Shown piece after piece: positions 1-8,771 of a stretch of 48,935 bases of DNA. The notes below the pieces were generated by a model, which searched no databases, was not told the origin of the DNA, and saw only the letters and a list, made by a program, of their open reading frames with translations. Source of the stretch: an uncultured Bacteroidales bacterium (GTDB taxonomy: Bacteria > Bacteroidota > Bacteroidia > Bacteroidales > WCHB1-69). The DNA lies in assembly GCA_900317715.1 (NCBI GenBank), contig ONHS01000050.1:1-48935 (forward strand), read 5' to 3'. The position numbers and the translations under genes are program-made. Position 1 is the stretch's first letter. The number at the start of each line of letters is the position of its first letter.

Positions 1-89
1 GGGATTTCCGGAACGGTGAATGTTATGTTCTGTGCACTCACGCCTTGCGCGAGGAACAGGCTGAAAAGGATAACGGCAATTTTTTTCAT
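1..89 (-). CDS. N-terminus of a secreted protein (cut by window edge)
   Basis: The ATG lies at 87-89 on the minus strand. It opens 29 codons starting MKKIAVILFSLFLAQGVSAQ, a typical Bacteroidota Sec signal peptide with predicted cleavage before or at the Gln of VSAQ. The frame then runs off the left edge of the window. The mature part visible is only NITFTVPEIP, too short to assign a family. The gene is downstream of the nitroreductase fusion on the same strand, with a 140-nt spacer, so it could be co-transcribed or have its own promoter. Confidence 0.7.
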   Translation of the reverse strand, partial: MKKIAVILFSLFLAQGVSAQNITFTVPEI

Positions 90-163
90 ATCAAGAATTA
101 TTTGGGTTTATACTATTATGATGCAAAAAAGTCGAAAGGTTGCAGTTGTTGGTTGAAAATTTT

Positions 164-223
164 ATCTCCGCGTATCGCGCGTATCTGCACGTATAATTCT
201 GCAGAAATCTACGAGTTCTGCGG
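164..223. repeat. Interspersed repeat, copy 1 of a ~60-bp element
   Basis: Positions 164-194 match 46181-46211 at 30 of 31 bases, and a second block (212-223, CGAGTTCTGCGG) is also shared with 46230-46241. It begins 6 nt after the stop codon of the nitroreductase fusion gene, just as copy 2 begins 8 nt after the stop of the WG-repeat gene. Only the right arm of the hairpin present in copy 2 is preserved here. Confidence 0.75.
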
Positions 224-229
224 AAAAAA

Positions 230-1393
230 CTACCGCCTTCTTGCACTTACAATCTTGCCAATATATTCGTGGTGGACGCCGGCGGGGAAGTTTTCGTAAC
301 GTTTGCGCGGGATTTCCTCGAACCCTCTTTGATCGAACGGGCCACGGTACATGACCTCGCACTCATAAACCTCGCGGGCTTCCAAGTAGTAAGGCGTACC
401 GTGCTCAGTATAAGCCACATGCAAGCCCAATGCTTCTCCTTTGTCGCCGTCGCGGCCGCTGTGCGTACCCATGTACTCCAACACGTCTTTGCGATCCTCG
501 TCGAAGACCATCACGGTGAAGTACTGATAACGCTCCATGAACTCGTAAGTATAGCGGGCGGGTGCCACATACACGGTGATGGTGCTGAGGTCGTGCTGCC
601 AGATGTTGCCTAACGCGCCCCAGCCGATGGTCATGGCGTTGAGACGACGCACATCGCCGGAGGCCAGCAGCAGTCCGTTGCCCTTGAACCATAAGAACGG
701 ATTGAGATTCGACGACTTTGTATAGTCAAACTCCACGAAATCAGACTCTTGGATGGGACGATTCTCGACCACGGGTTGTTTGCCACCGTAAGTGTTGTAA
801 GAGATGTTTTCGGGTTTCCATTTGTCTTTGGGTGTGTTCTCCTTGTCAGGATAGCCGATCACGATGGTGTTGAGCGGAATAAGATGTTCCGGCAGATTTA
901 GGACAGCGGAAACATCCTTGCAACGTTTTTGGTCAGGATAAGTGCCTGTCCACACGGCTCCTAGTCCCAACGCATTGGCGGCCAACAAGATATTCTCCGT
1001 GGCAGCGGAGCAATCCTGCACCCAAAATTCGCGGGCCTCACCGCTGAGCGCTTTCTTCATGTCGCCGCAGACCACGATAGCGAGAGGCGCTTTCGCAGCC
1101 ATACCTGCGTGCGGATTGGCTTTGGCGAGCGCGAAAAGCTGCGCCTTGTCGGTGACCACCACAAAATGCCACGGTTGACGGTTCACCGCTGTGGGTGCCG
1201 CCATGCCTGCGCGAAGCATCTGCTCAATCAACGCCGCATCCACGGGCTTGTCGAGGTAGCTGCGCACGGACGTCCGCGTGGCGATGTTGTCCAACACCGC
1301 ATTGTGATAATTGCCCGTATTTTGGGCGTTTGCATCTATTCCGGCACTCAAAACAGCCGTAAAAACCAAAATTGCCATAATATGTTTTTTCAT
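230..1393 (-). CDS. Secreted nitroreductase / flavin reductase-like fusion protein
   Basis: This 387-residue protein carries two flavin-type domains. Residues 1-24 are a signal peptide ending ANAQ. Residues ~31-210 form a nitroreductase domain: RTSVRSYLDKP (40-50) and APTAVNRQPW (66-75) match the FMN phosphate and isoalloxazine contacts of that family, and LGLGAVWTG lies near 132-140. Residues ~225-385 look like a flavin-reductase/FMN-binding split barrel (NAMTIGWGALG near 252-262, YECEVMYRGPF near 333-343, closing HHEYIGK). The nitroreductase family normally reduces nitro or quinone compounds with NAD(P)H; the C-terminal barrel normally binds FMN. Fusion plus an export signal suggests a periplasmic or lipid-facing flavoprotein, where NAD(P)H would be absent. 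The substrate is unknown. A TAATTTTG -7 box lies 31 nt upstream. Confidence 0.85.
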   Translation of the reverse strand: MKKHIMAILVFTAVLSAGIDANAQNTGNYHNAVLDNIATRTSVRSYLDKPVDAALIEQMLRAGMAAPTAVNRQPWHFVVVTDKAQLFALAKANPHAGMAAKAPLAIVVCGDMKKALSGEAREFWVQDCSAATENILLAANALGLGAVWTGTYPDQKRCKDVSAVLNLPEHLIPLNTIVIGYPDKENTPKDKWKPENISYNTYGGKQPVVENRPIQESDFVEFDYTKSSNLNPFLWFKGNGLLLASGDVRRLNAMTIGWGALGNIWQHDLSTITVYVAPARYTYEFMERYQYFTVMVFDEDRKDVLEYMGTHSGRDGDKGEALGLHVAYTEHGTPYYLEAREVYECEVMYRGPFDQRGFEEIPRKRYENFPAGVHHEYIGKIVSARRR

Positions 1394-1423
1394 CTTTTGA
1401 AATATTTTTGAGCTGCAATTTTA

Positions 1424-1431
1424 CAAAATTA
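1424..1431 (-). promoter_or_regulatory. Candidate -7 box for the nitroreductase fusion gene
   Basis: The minus strand reads TAATTTTG, matching the Bacteroidota -7 consensus TAnnTTTG, about 30 nt upstream of the start codon at 1393. It overlaps the last codons of mutY. I see no convincing -33 TTG at the usual distance. Confidence 0.45.
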
Positions 1432-2424
1432 CCGTTCCGACAACCCTTTTAAAAACTCCGTCATAATCTTCGGCATGGGGTATTTAGAAAGGTCTGAGAA
1501 AGTGACAACCATTTGGTTATCAAATGTTTTTGGGAATTTTTCCACGGAAATGACATAGAAGTCCGCATGGATGATTTGGTGGGTAAGCACCTCGCGGAGA
1601 CGAACAGTAGGCTCTCCGAACGAGGAGTCCTCCCCAGCGGTTTCCACAAGCGGGAACTGGTACATGTTCTTCCAAATGTCGGAGCCCGTACGCTGCTCGA
1701 TAATAGTCTGGTCGTCAGCAATATAGACGGTGTAATGGAAATAGCGGTGCCGCTGTTCCGTCTTTTTCTTTTTCACAGGCAACACCTCCACAAGCTGGTT
1801 TTTCAGCGCGTAACAGGTTGTGACAAAGGGACAATCTTCACATTTCGGACTTTTCGGAGTGCAATGCATCGCCCCGAAGTCCATCGCCGCTTGGTTGAAG
1901 ATGCCAGGTCGCTTGCGGTCAATGTGCGTCTCGCAAATTTCTGTAATCCGCTTTACCACAGCGGGTTGTGACACATCATCGCACACTCCGAAGATGCGGC
2001 TGATGATACGGATCACATTGCCATCCACAGCGGGAAAGGGCTGATGGAAAGCGATGGAAGCGATGGCCGCAGCGGTATAAGGGCCAATCCCCTTGAGTGC
2101 CAAGATATTATCGTAGTCTTTGGGGAACACTCCGCCATGTTGGGTCATGATTTCCTGTGCGGCGGCGTGCATATTGCGGGCGCGGGAGTAGTAGCCTAAT
2201 CCCTGCCACACGCGCAACACACGCTCCTCTTCCGCCTCCGCTAATGCTTTGACATTCGGGAAGTTATCAATAAATCGCAGATAGTAATCCCAACCCTGCT
2301 GCACGCGGGTTTGCTGCAGGATGATTTCGGAGACCCAAATCTTGTAGGGGTCGGTTTCGCCGCGCCAGGGCAGGTCGCGCTGGTGCTCTTCGTACCAACC
2401 GATGAGCGTGTCGGCGAATGCCAT
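1429..2424 (-). CDS. mutY: A/G-specific adenine DNA glycosylase
   Basis: MutY removes adenine mispaired with 8-oxoguanine in base excision repair. The 331-residue protein shows catalytic Glu33 (SEIILQQT), the helix-hairpin-helix LKGIGPYTAAAIAS (110-123), catalytic Asp134 in AVDGNVIRI, and a four-cysteine Fe-S loop at Cys188, 195, 198 and 204 with the exact spacing C-x6-C-x2-C-x5-C. The C-terminal NUDIX-like domain that recognises 8-oxoG follows (DIWKNMYQFPLVE near 249-261). It is somewhat shorter than many Bacteroidota MutY proteins, with a short linker after that motif, but the frame is intact. Its start is 2 nt downstream of the OmpA-type lipoprotein stop, so the two are probably one transcript. 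Confidence 0.97.
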   Translation of the reverse strand: MAFADTLIGWYEEHQRDLPWRGETDPYKIWVSEIILQQTRVQQGWDYYLRFIDNFPNVKALAEAEEERVLRVWQGLGYYSRARNMHAAAQEIMTQHGGVFPKDYDNILALKGIGPYTAAAIASIAFHQPFPAVDGNVIRIISRIFGVCDDVSQPAVVKRITEICETHIDRKRPGIFNQAAMDFGAMHCTPKSPKCEDCPFVTTCYALKNQLVEVLPVKKKKTEQRHRYFHYTVYIADDQTIIEQRTGSDIWKNMYQFPLVETAGEDSSFGEPTVRLREVLTHQIIHADFYVISVEKFPKTFDNQMVVTFSDLSKYPMPKIMTEFLKGLSER

Positions 2425-2426
2425 CG

Positions 2427-3416
2427 TTAGTTGTTCTGTATCAGTTGGAAAAGCTGATCGAGGTTGGGTGTGAGGATGATTTCCGTGCGGCGATTCTTAG
2501 CTCTTGCCTCAGGCGTATTGTTCTCATCCAAAGGAAGATACTCGCTTCTACCCGAGGCCGACAGACGCGTGGGCGCGATATTGCCACTCTGCAGCAACGC
2601 CTTCACCACGGAGGTGGCGCGCATCACGCTCAAATCCCAGTTGTCTTTGATTTGACCGCTGCCACGATAGGGCACGTTGTCGGTATGACCTTCGATGAGC
2701 ACGGAGATTTCCGGCTCATTTTCAAGTACTTTCGCCAAATTCTGGATGGCTTGCAAGCCCTGCTCGTTGATGGTCCAGCTTCCAGAGGCAAACAGCAATT
2801 TGTCGTCCATGGAGACATACACTTTGCCGTCTTTTTCGTGCACGTTCAGACCGCTGCCTTCGAAACCTTTCAATGCATTGCTGACCTTCTCCTTCAGTGC
2901 CTTCACCTCAGCATCCTTCTGCGCCAAAATAGCTTGCATCTCATTGATACGCTGCTCTTTAACTGCCAACTCCGCACGAGACTTCGCCAAGGAGTCCTGT
3001 TGCGCGTAAAGCATTTTCTCCTTCACAGACATCTCATCTTTATATTTATCGAGATTGCCCAATAAGTCGTTAATAGTACTTTGGTTATTGGCGGACAAAT
3101 CAGCAAAATTCTTTAACAGATCGTCATAATCGTTTTTTGCTTTTTCATACTCACGTTTAGCACTTCTGGCTTGGCGGTAAAGTCGTAGCGTATCGGCGCG
3201 TAACTGCTCAACCTCGGCGGTTAAAGCACTCACCTGCCCGTTCAGGGCCTTTTTGGCATCCTGACAGCTCTGATTTTCAGAGGTCATAAAAGTCAATTCG
3301 TCTTGACAACGTTGTTGCTTGAGCAGAAGCTCGTTATACTTCTGTTTAGCAACACAACCCGAAAATGTGGCGATTACCACGACTAAAACTGTTAATTTAA
3401 CAACACTTTTTTTCAT
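2427..3416 (-). CDS. OmpA-family outer-membrane lipoprotein with coiled coil
   Basis: I place the start at 3416 (MKKSVVKLTVLVVV). This gives a lipoprotein signal peptide with lipobox TFSGC, so Cys21 would be lipidated; an upstream in-frame ATG only adds an unlikely leader. Residues ~25-190 are a long charged coiled coil (repeated QQRCQDE, AEVEQLRADTLRLY and similar heptads). Residues ~205-325 are an OmpA/MotB peptidoglycan-binding domain with the diagnostic EGHTDNVPY and AKNRRTEIIL motifs. It probably anchors the outer membrane to the cell wall. It sits directly upstream of mutY. Confidence 0.93.
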   Translation of the reverse strand: MKKSVVKLTVLVVVIATFSGCVAKQKYNELLLKQQRCQDELTFMTSENQSCQDAKKALNGQVSALTAEVEQLRADTLRLYRQARSAKREYEKAKNDYDDLLKNFADLSANNQSTINDLLGNLDKYKDEMSVKEKMLYAQQDSLAKSRAELAVKEQRINEMQAILAQKDAEVKALKEKVSNALKGFEGSGLNVHEKDGKVYVSMDDKLLFASGSWTINEQGLQAIQNLAKVLENEPEISVLIEGHTDNVPYRGSGQIKDNWDLSVMRATSVVKALLQSGNIAPTRLSASGRSEYLPLDENNTPEARAKNRRTEIILTPNLDQLFQLIQNN

Positions 3417-3442
3417 ATTTAGAAATATTCTCGCTATTTCTG

Positions 3443-3450
3443 CAAAAATA
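3443..3450 (-). promoter_or_regulatory. Candidate -7 box for the OmpA-type lipoprotein gene
   Basis: The minus strand reads TATTTTTG, a perfect TAnnTTTG match, 27 nt upstream of the chosen start at 3416. This supports that start over an ATG farther upstream, which would lie before the transcription start. Confidence 0.5.
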
Positions 3451-3514
3451 CGGTATATTTCGACCTCTTTTTTGTCGAAAACAGAAAGATATAAACAATT
3501 GATTTTGAATAAAG

Positions 3515-4117
3515 TTATAGGGCGATAACCTCGGTCATGGACACTTTTCGAAGTGCATCCGCGATACGATCGGCATCGCGCTGACGCACAGAAATAGTAT
3601 AGGTACAACGCATATCACTTTGTCGATCAAGTACTTGTATTTCAGGATCTTTCAAAATCTGCATGATGTCGTTCATCTTGACATATTCAAAGACCACCTG
3701 ATACTGTTCCTGGATGGTTCGTTCTTCGATGACAGCGGCATCCAGAGCTTCCTTCGCAGCCACCTTGTAGGCGTTCTGCAATCCGCTGACACCCAACTTG
3801 ATACCACCAAAATAACGGACCACAATCACCAACGTGTTGGTCAAATCTTTCGATAACAGCTGACCGTAAATAGGTCGTCCAGCGGTTCCCGAAGGCTCCC
3901 CATTGTCGTTCAGACGATACGCATCTTTGTGAGGCCCAAGGATATAGGCGTAACAGTGGTGACGCGCATCCCAATGCTTCTTTTGGATTTCCGTAAGACG
4001 CGCCTTCACCTCCTGTTCGTTCTGAACAGGAAATGCGTATGCCAGGAACTTGCTGCGCTTTTCGCTGTAGCTTCCTTCCGATGGTTTTGCAATGGTTTTA
4101 TAGGTGTCTTCGAACAT
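3515..4117 (-). CDS. YigZ/IMPACT family protein
   Basis: This 200-residue protein carries the family signature DNGEPSGTAGRPI (about residues 71-83) and the following IVVRYFGGIKLGVSGL. The family (UPF0029, YigZ in Escherichia coli, IMPACT in eukaryotes) has an N-terminal ribosomal-S5-like fold and a C-terminal ferredoxin-like half. Its molecular role in bacteria is not settled. Length and both halves are complete. The start codon overlaps the 3' end of ribD by 20 nt, so translation is likely coupled within the ribD cluster. Confidence 0.95.
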   Translation of the reverse strand: MFEDTYKTIAKPSEGSYSEKRSKFLAYAFPVQNEQEVKARLTEIQKKHWDARHHCYAYILGPHKDAYRLNDNGEPSGTAGRPIYGQLLSKDLTNTLVIVVRYFGGIKLGVSGLQNAYKVAAKEALDAAVIEERTIQEQYQVVFEYVKMNDIMQILKDPEIQVLDRQSDMRCTYTISVRQRDADRIADALRKVSMTEVIAL

Positions 4118-5060
4118 ACATCAACTGATTATCGTCAATATTCACAATTATTTCTGGAATTTCGGGGATTTTTGGTGCTTTTAGCCCTTTTCCCCAACAT
4201 TGATTTCCGACCAGAATCCGCGCTTCATCCCACAATCCGACTTCCAAGAATTTCTCCAGCGTTTTCTTTCCACCTTCAATGATAACAGACTGTATTTTAA
4301 GATCATACAATTGCTGGATAGCCTCTTCTGCCTTTTCAGAAAGGGACGTATAAGGCAACTCGGCGATCACGTCCGTACCACGCTGCATCACAAAACGTTG
4401 CGGGTCTTTTCCGGGATATTCCCGGGTGGTGAGCTGCGGACGGTCATTGCGCATGGTGTTATACCCCACCAAAATGGCATCTTCTTCACTACGCCACTTG
4501 TGTGTCAGCACTTTCAACGCAGGATTGGTAATCCAGTAAGAGGTTGGTTCTGAACCACTTCGGTCGATATCCAAGAAACCGTCACGTGTTTGCGCCCACT
4601 TGAGGATAATATAGGGCCGATGTTGCTGATGGAATGTGAAGAAACGCTTGTTAAGTTCCTCACAATCCGCTTTGCAGACATTCTCTATCACCTCAACACC
4701 GGCTTCGCGAAGTTTCCGCACGCCATTGCCGTTCACCTTGTCGTGATAGTCAATGGAACCGATCACCACTTTGGGAATTCCGTAGCGAATAATCGCATCC
4801 GCGCAAGGCGGCGTTTTCCCGAAATGCGAGCAGGGCTCCAAATTCACATAGAGCGTACTCTCTCTCAGTAACTCCATGTTTTTCACGGAGTTAATCGCAT
4901 TCACTTCCGCATGCGCCTGCCCGCACTGATGGTGGTAACCTTCGCCGATAATCTTGCCGTTGTGCACAATCACAGCACCCACCATCGGGTTCGGACTCGT
5001 CTTGCCCAACCCCAAAGCGGCCAATTGCAGACACCGTTGCATGTAAAGTTCGTCGCTCAT
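4098..5060 (-). CDS. ribD: Bifunctional riboflavin biosynthesis deaminase/reductase
   Basis: RibD carries out the second and third steps of riboflavin synthesis: deamination of the pyrimidine intermediate, then NADPH-dependent reduction of its ribose. The N-terminal zinc deaminase domain has His50-Ala-Glu52 (QAHAEVNAI) and the ligands Cys77 and Cys86 (LEPCSHFGKTPPC). The C-terminal reductase domain starts at about residue 148 (YIILKWAQTRDGFLD) and contains SVIIEGGKKTLEKF. At 320 residues it is near the normal length. The start directly abuts the stop of the DUF4340 gene with no spacer, and its end overlaps yigZ. Confidence 0.97.
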   Translation of the reverse strand: MSDELYMQRCLQLAALGLGKTSPNPMVGAVIVHNGKIIGEGYHHQCGQAHAEVNAINSVKNMELLRESTLYVNLEPCSHFGKTPPCADAIIRYGIPKVVIGSIDYHDKVNGNGVRKLREAGVEVIENVCKADCEELNKRFFTFHQQHRPYIILKWAQTRDGFLDIDRSGSEPTSYWITNPALKVLTHKWRSEEDAILVGYNTMRNDRPQLTTREYPGKDPQRFVMQRGTDVIAELPYTSLSEKAEEAIQQLYDLKIQSVIIEGGKKTLEKFLEVGLWDEARILVGNQCWGKGLKAPKIPEIPEIIVNIDDNQLMYVRRHL

Positions 5061-6143
5061 CTACTGCTGTTTCTTGAGAAAATAGGAAAGCGGCTGATTC
5101 TGGCGGTCAAAGTGGTAATACTGGCACTGTACCAAATTTTTGGTGTTCCCGTTTAAAACCGCATAGAACTTGTCGCGGTTGTAGGGCTCTTCGTCTGCAC
5201 GTTCCATACCTCCGACAATCGCATCCAAATAGTAAGGATCCAACTCCAATTTCCGATACATATCCAACGTGGTTTTATTCCCATCCACATCTGTTAACGT
5301 AATGGTTTTGAAGTGGTTATATTTGATAATGGAGTCTTTGGCACCCTCAGACATGTTGGAAATGAAAATTTCGTAGTTTTTATCGCGATATTCGGCCAAC
5401 ATATCCAACAATTTCACGGTATCATAATCAGGAATCAGCTCATTATGAACATTATACAGGCTGAAAAAGCGCGGTCCAACCTTCTCTACATAGTAAGACT
5501 CTTCGTGATTTTCAAAATCCTCCACCTGCAACGATTGAATGCGGGTGATTTTGGTGCTGAAGAGGTCGCAATTGTACCAATCGACGGGTTTGAAAGAGTA
5601 ATACGGGGTGAGAAAACCTCGGAAACCAGGGATATAGACGATACAAGGCTCATCAAAACCTTCCAAAATGGCAAAATTGGCCATATTGTCCATGGTCGCA
5701 GGTCCCATATAATAAGTTTTCACATTGCGCTCTTTCTTGAAAAACGGGATGCCGAAAATCGTGAATTTCGGGGCGTTTTGGTAAATTTCCACCTTGATGG
5801 CATTCACGGACATCATCTTGTTGATGTTCGACTGGGCGGTTTTGGCCACCGTCTGTTGCAAGGTGACATTATGGATGGTGGTGAGCAGCTCCTCGATTTT
5901 CTGCGGCATCGCCTTGACAGAATCCTGCACGTACCAACCATCGTCCTTGCGCACCAACAGCGTGTATTCCCCATTCATATCAGCGATGAAAACCTTGGTG
6001 ATATTGTTGGTGTCTTTCACCGCAAAAAGATCTGATTTAGGTTGACCTCCAATACGTATTACATTGGTTTTCACCAAGATAAGAAACAGGCAACCTATTA
6101 ACAACAGACAGCCAAGAATGATGACAATTGTTTTTTTCTTCAT
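5061..6143 (-). CDS. DUF4340-like membrane-anchored protein
   Basis: The 360-residue product has one N-terminal membrane segment (residues ~5-25) and no lipobox in the right place, so the remainder is probably periplasmic. The body resembles DUF4340: the stretch around DDGWYVQDSV, followed by a helix likely used for pairing (MPQKIEELLTTI), is typical of that family. Its function is unknown; relatives occur next to gliding or ABC-transporter genes, but here it is adjacent to ribD. It ends exactly where ribD begins and starts 18 nt after the broken flavin oxidoreductase gene. The family assignment rests on pattern resemblance only. Confidence 0.75.
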   Translation of the reverse strand: MKKKTIVIILGCLLLIGCLFLILVKTNVIRIGGQPKSDLFAVKDTNNITKVFIADMNGEYTLLVRKDDGWYVQDSVKAMPQKIEELLTTIHNVTLQQTVAKTAQSNINKMMSVNAIKVEIYQNAPKFTIFGIPFFKKERNVKTYYMGPATMDNMANFAILEGFDEPCIVYIPGFRGFLTPYYSFKPVDWYNCDLFSTKITRIQSLQVEDFENHEESYYVEKVGPRFFSLYNVHNELIPDYDTVKLLDMLAEYRDKNYEIFISNMSEGAKDSIIKYNHFKTITLTDVDGNKTTLDMYRKLELDPYYLDAIVGGMERADEEPYNRDKFYAVLNGNTKNLVQCQYYHFDRQNQPLSYFLKKQQ

Positions 6144-6161
6144 TATGGTTTTGAATTAGAG

Positions 6162-7354
6162 TTATTTATTTGCTTCTATCACTTTTTCCGCCTTGTCGAT
6201 TTCGTGTTGCAATTTTGTTGGCAGTTCACTATCCTTCATGCATTGATGGCAGCGCATGTCAAGCGTGTACATACGACCAATGCAGTAATTGGAATGTTTG
6301 CAACCGCTCTTAGTCACCTCACCAGAGTGAAGCTTGTTCACGAAATCGGTGTCGTGGACGAGCGCACGAGCCATTTGGAACGCCACGAATCCAGAGTCGA
6401 GCACCTTCTCCATATCCTCTTTGTTGACCATACCACCCACGTAAATCAGCGGCATCTTCACCGCTTGGCGGAATTTCATGGCAGTATCGTAGAAGTAGGC
6501 ATCCTTGTAGGGTACTGTGGGTATCATTATACGGCCGCCGAAGAACAGACCAAACTTCAGCCACCAGAACTTCTTGAAATCCATATAGTAAGCAAGGGTT
6601 TGAGCACCAATGCGTGTACTCCTAATTTCTCCAATTCCTGCGCCACTTTGATGCATTCGTCCTCTTTCATACCGCTACGGAAACCGTCGAACATGTTGGT
6701 TTTCACCACGATAGCCATATCATCTTTGGCCTCCTCCATCACGCGGGTAATCACGCGACGCATGAAACGCATGCGATTTTCGAGAGAACCACCGTATTCA
6801 TCGCGACGATGGTTGGTGTAAGGCGAGAGGAACTGGCTGATGAGATAACCATGTCCGGCGTGCACCTCAATGCAGTCGAAACCGGCACGACGACAGAGAT
6901 CCACCGCTTTTCCGAAATCATCCACAATTTGGTCGATGTCCTTGATGGTCATCTTGCGGGTGAACGTTGGCGAGTAGAGGTTGAAACGTCCCGACGGGGA
7001 GAGCGGTTTTTCGCCGCAAGTCGCGCGGTGGGTCATATTGCCGCAGTGTCCAATCTGAATGGAGGCTTTCGCGCCCTCCGCATGGATAGCATCAGTCAAT
7101 TTTTTCAGTTCCGGAACAATCTCCTCGCGCAACCAAAGCTGCCCTTCGAAAGAGAGTCCGCTACGACTCACTGAGGCGTATGCTACAGTAGTCATGCCGA
7201 TGCCGCCACGAGCCACCGCCGTGTGATAGTTAAACAAAGCTTCCGATGGCGCATTCTTAACCGCCATATTTTCAAAAGCAGCGGAACGTATCGTTCTGTT
7301 TCTCAATGTTATAGGCCCAATTTGACAGGGCGTGAAAATGTTGGATTCAATCAT
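6162..7354 (-). pseudogene. NADH:flavin oxidoreductase (Old Yellow Enzyme type), broken
   Basis: Two frames make one TIM-barrel oxidoreductase. The first (7354 down to about 6610) begins MIESNIFTPCQIGPITLRNR and contains IQIGHCGNMTHRA, EVHAGHGYLISQFLSP and NRMRFMRRV, all Old-Yellow-Enzyme motifs. The second (about 6610 down to 6162) contains MPLIYVGGM, FVAFQMARAL and a Cys-rich tail (SGCKHSNYC, MRCHQC). The first frame leaves at HALVL and the second joins at QTLAYYMDF. In intact relatives I recall a glycine-containing strand (ALVLSGGF...) and roughly 15-20 more residues here, so the lesion seems to be a small deletion that also shifts the frame. Either a real pseudogene or an assembly error is possible. 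The gene is followed 18 nt later by the DUF4340 gene. Confidence 0.85.
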
Positions 7355-7357
7355 TGT

Positions 7358-7386
7358 GGGTTTAAGGTTTAAGGTTTAGAGGTTTA
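7358..7386. repeat. Heptamer tandem tract, GGTTTAA type
   Basis: About four 7-nt units (GGTTTAA, GGTTTAA, GGTTTAG, AGGTTTA) fill the spacer between the broken oxidoreductase start (7354) and the outer-membrane protein stop (7400). Confidence 0.8.
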
Positions 7387-7399
7387 CGTCCATCTTATT

Positions 7400-7957
7400 T
7401 CAGAACCGGTAACGAACACCAAGCGAAAAACTATAGAGATAGGAGGTATAATCTCCCTGACTAATGCCGAAGACGTTGATCATCGGACGCCAGTCAACGC
7501 TGATGTTAATCGGGGATTTGAATTCGTATTCCAGACCAATCTGCGCACCGATAGGGAGACCTAACTTTCTGTAAGTTATCAATTTACCATTTTTATCGTA
7601 ATGAGGATTGTCGAAGAATTCGCCGTAACCCCAGCTCACGCCAATGGCCGCACCGGCATACCAATAGAAACTGGGGAGAATGTCCATGATCCAATCGTAT
7701 GCGATGACCGCCTGAACGCGCCCATAGGTGTAGCGACGGTCAGAAGAAGTACCGTCTTCATTATACATGATGCCTTTTTGGGTAATGAAAGGCGTGACTC
7801 CGGCATCAAATTCAACCATTCCGGAGTTGGAGGCAACTGGATGCTGAAGGGAGAGCTCGAAATTATATCCAACACGGGTACCGAAGGAGTTGGATTGCGC
7901 TGTAGCGCTTATGACTGTTATGCAAATAATTGCGATTGTGGTTAAAAGGTTTTTCAT
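7400..7957 (-). CDS. Outer-membrane beta-barrel protein
   Basis: The start is placed at 7957 (MKNLLTTIAIICITVISATAQ, a signal peptide ending TAQ); a more upstream ATG reads through a repeat tract. The 185-residue product alternates polar and hydrophobic residues, as in porin-like barrels (FGTRVGYNFELSL, YGRVQAVIAYDWI, PIGAQIGLEYEF), and ends in a strand with C-terminal Phe (SLGVRYRF), the usual BAM recognition end. The family is probably the small OmpA/OprF-like or outer-membrane-beta-barrel group; no ligand can be predicted. Both flanks are heptamer tracts, so it may be a single-gene unit. Confidence 0.8.
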   Translation of the reverse strand: MKNLLTTIAIICITVISATAQSNSFGTRVGYNFELSLQHPVASNSGMVEFDAGVTPFITQKGIMYNEDGTSSDRRYTYGRVQAVIAYDWIMDILPSFYWYAGAAIGVSWGYGEFFDNPHYDKNGKLITYRKLGLPIGAQIGLEYEFKSPINISVDWRPMINVFGISQGDYTSYLYSFSLGVRYRF

Positions 7958-7969
7958 TTTTGGGGATTT

Positions 7970-8009
7970 AAAGGTTAAAGGGTCGAGGGTCAAGGGGTTA
8001 GGGTCAGAA
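7970..8009. repeat. Heptamer tandem tract at the tatD stop
   Basis: Units such as GGTTAAA, GGGTCGA, GGGTCAA, GGGGTTA and GGGTCAG run without interruption. The tatD stop codon (TGA, 8004-8006 complement) falls inside the last unit. Confidence 0.8.
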
Positions 8010-8771
8010 TTTAAAGATTCGGAGGGCGTTTTCCGTGGTGCGCTCCATCACCTCATTCACGGGAACCTCCATAATTTCGGCGATTTTGGTTGCGATAAGC
8101 GGTATATAGCTGCTTTCGTTGGGTGTACCGCGGTGCGGGGTAGGCGCGAGATAGGGCGCATCGGTCTCCAACACAATGTGGTCCAAACCGATCTTCGGGA
8201 TCAACTCCTGCAGTTTGCTATTCTTGAAGGTCACGATACCGCCGATGCCAATCACAAAACCATGCTTAGCCGCCCATTCTGCTTCTTGAATACCACCCGA
8301 GAAGCAGTGCAAAACACCTGATAATGAGCCGATTTCGTATTGATTCAAGATCGGGATGGCTTCGCTGTAGCCGTTGCGGATGTGCAAAGACAAAGGCAGC
8401 TTACGGTCGCGGGCCCAATCGAGCTGCCGTTTGAACACAATCTGCTGCTCTTGCTCGAAATCGCGGTCGTGATAGAAGTCGAGACCAATTTCGCCGATAC
8501 CGACAATGTTGCGGTCGTCAATGTGCGTTTCCAGCTCTGCGAGCTCCTCTTCGTAGTTTTCGCGCACGTCGGAAGGGTGCAGTCCTACGAGTCCGAAGAT
8601 ATTGTTCGGGAACATCTCCACAGCTTCGGCGATCATCGGCGGAGTCTGCGCATTCACGCAGGCGAGGAGCACTTTTTCCACATGAGCGTCCACCGCCCGC
8701 TGAATCACTTCGCGGAAGTTTTCAGGATAGTACTCGCGGTACAAGTGGGCGTGGGTGTCGATGTAGTACAT
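8004..8771 (-). CDS. tatD: TatD-family metal-dependent DNase
   Basis: This 255-residue TIM-barrel hydrolase has the metal-binding DTHAHLY (residues 5-11), GEIGLDFYHD, LSLHIRNGY, HCFSGG and the closing LETDAPYLAPTPHRG, all at family positions. TatD enzymes are metal-dependent 3' exonucleases linked to DNA quality control and D-Tyr-tRNA-like editing has also been proposed for relatives. The start MYYIDTHAHL places the HxH motif at the usual distance. Upstream of the start lies a GGTTTA heptamer tract and no recognisable promoter. Confidence 0.93.
   Translation of the reverse strand: MYYIDTHAHLYREYYPENFREVIQRAVDAHVEKVLLACVNAQTPPMIAEAVEMFPNNIFGLVGLHPSDVRENYEEELAELETHIDDRNIVGIGEIGLDFYHDRDFEQEQQIVFKRQLDWARDRKLPLSLHIRNGYSEAIPILNQYEIGSLSGVLHCFSGGIQEAEWAAKHGFVIGIGGIVTFKNSKLQELIPKIGLDHIVLETDAPYLAPTPHRGTPNESSYIPLIATKIAEIMEVPVNEVMERTTENALRIFKF

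Noticed and set aside
45..299. Rightward frame at the left edge
   Set aside because: It overlaps a leftward signal peptide and the end of the nitroreductase gene, has no family resemblance and reads a repeat.
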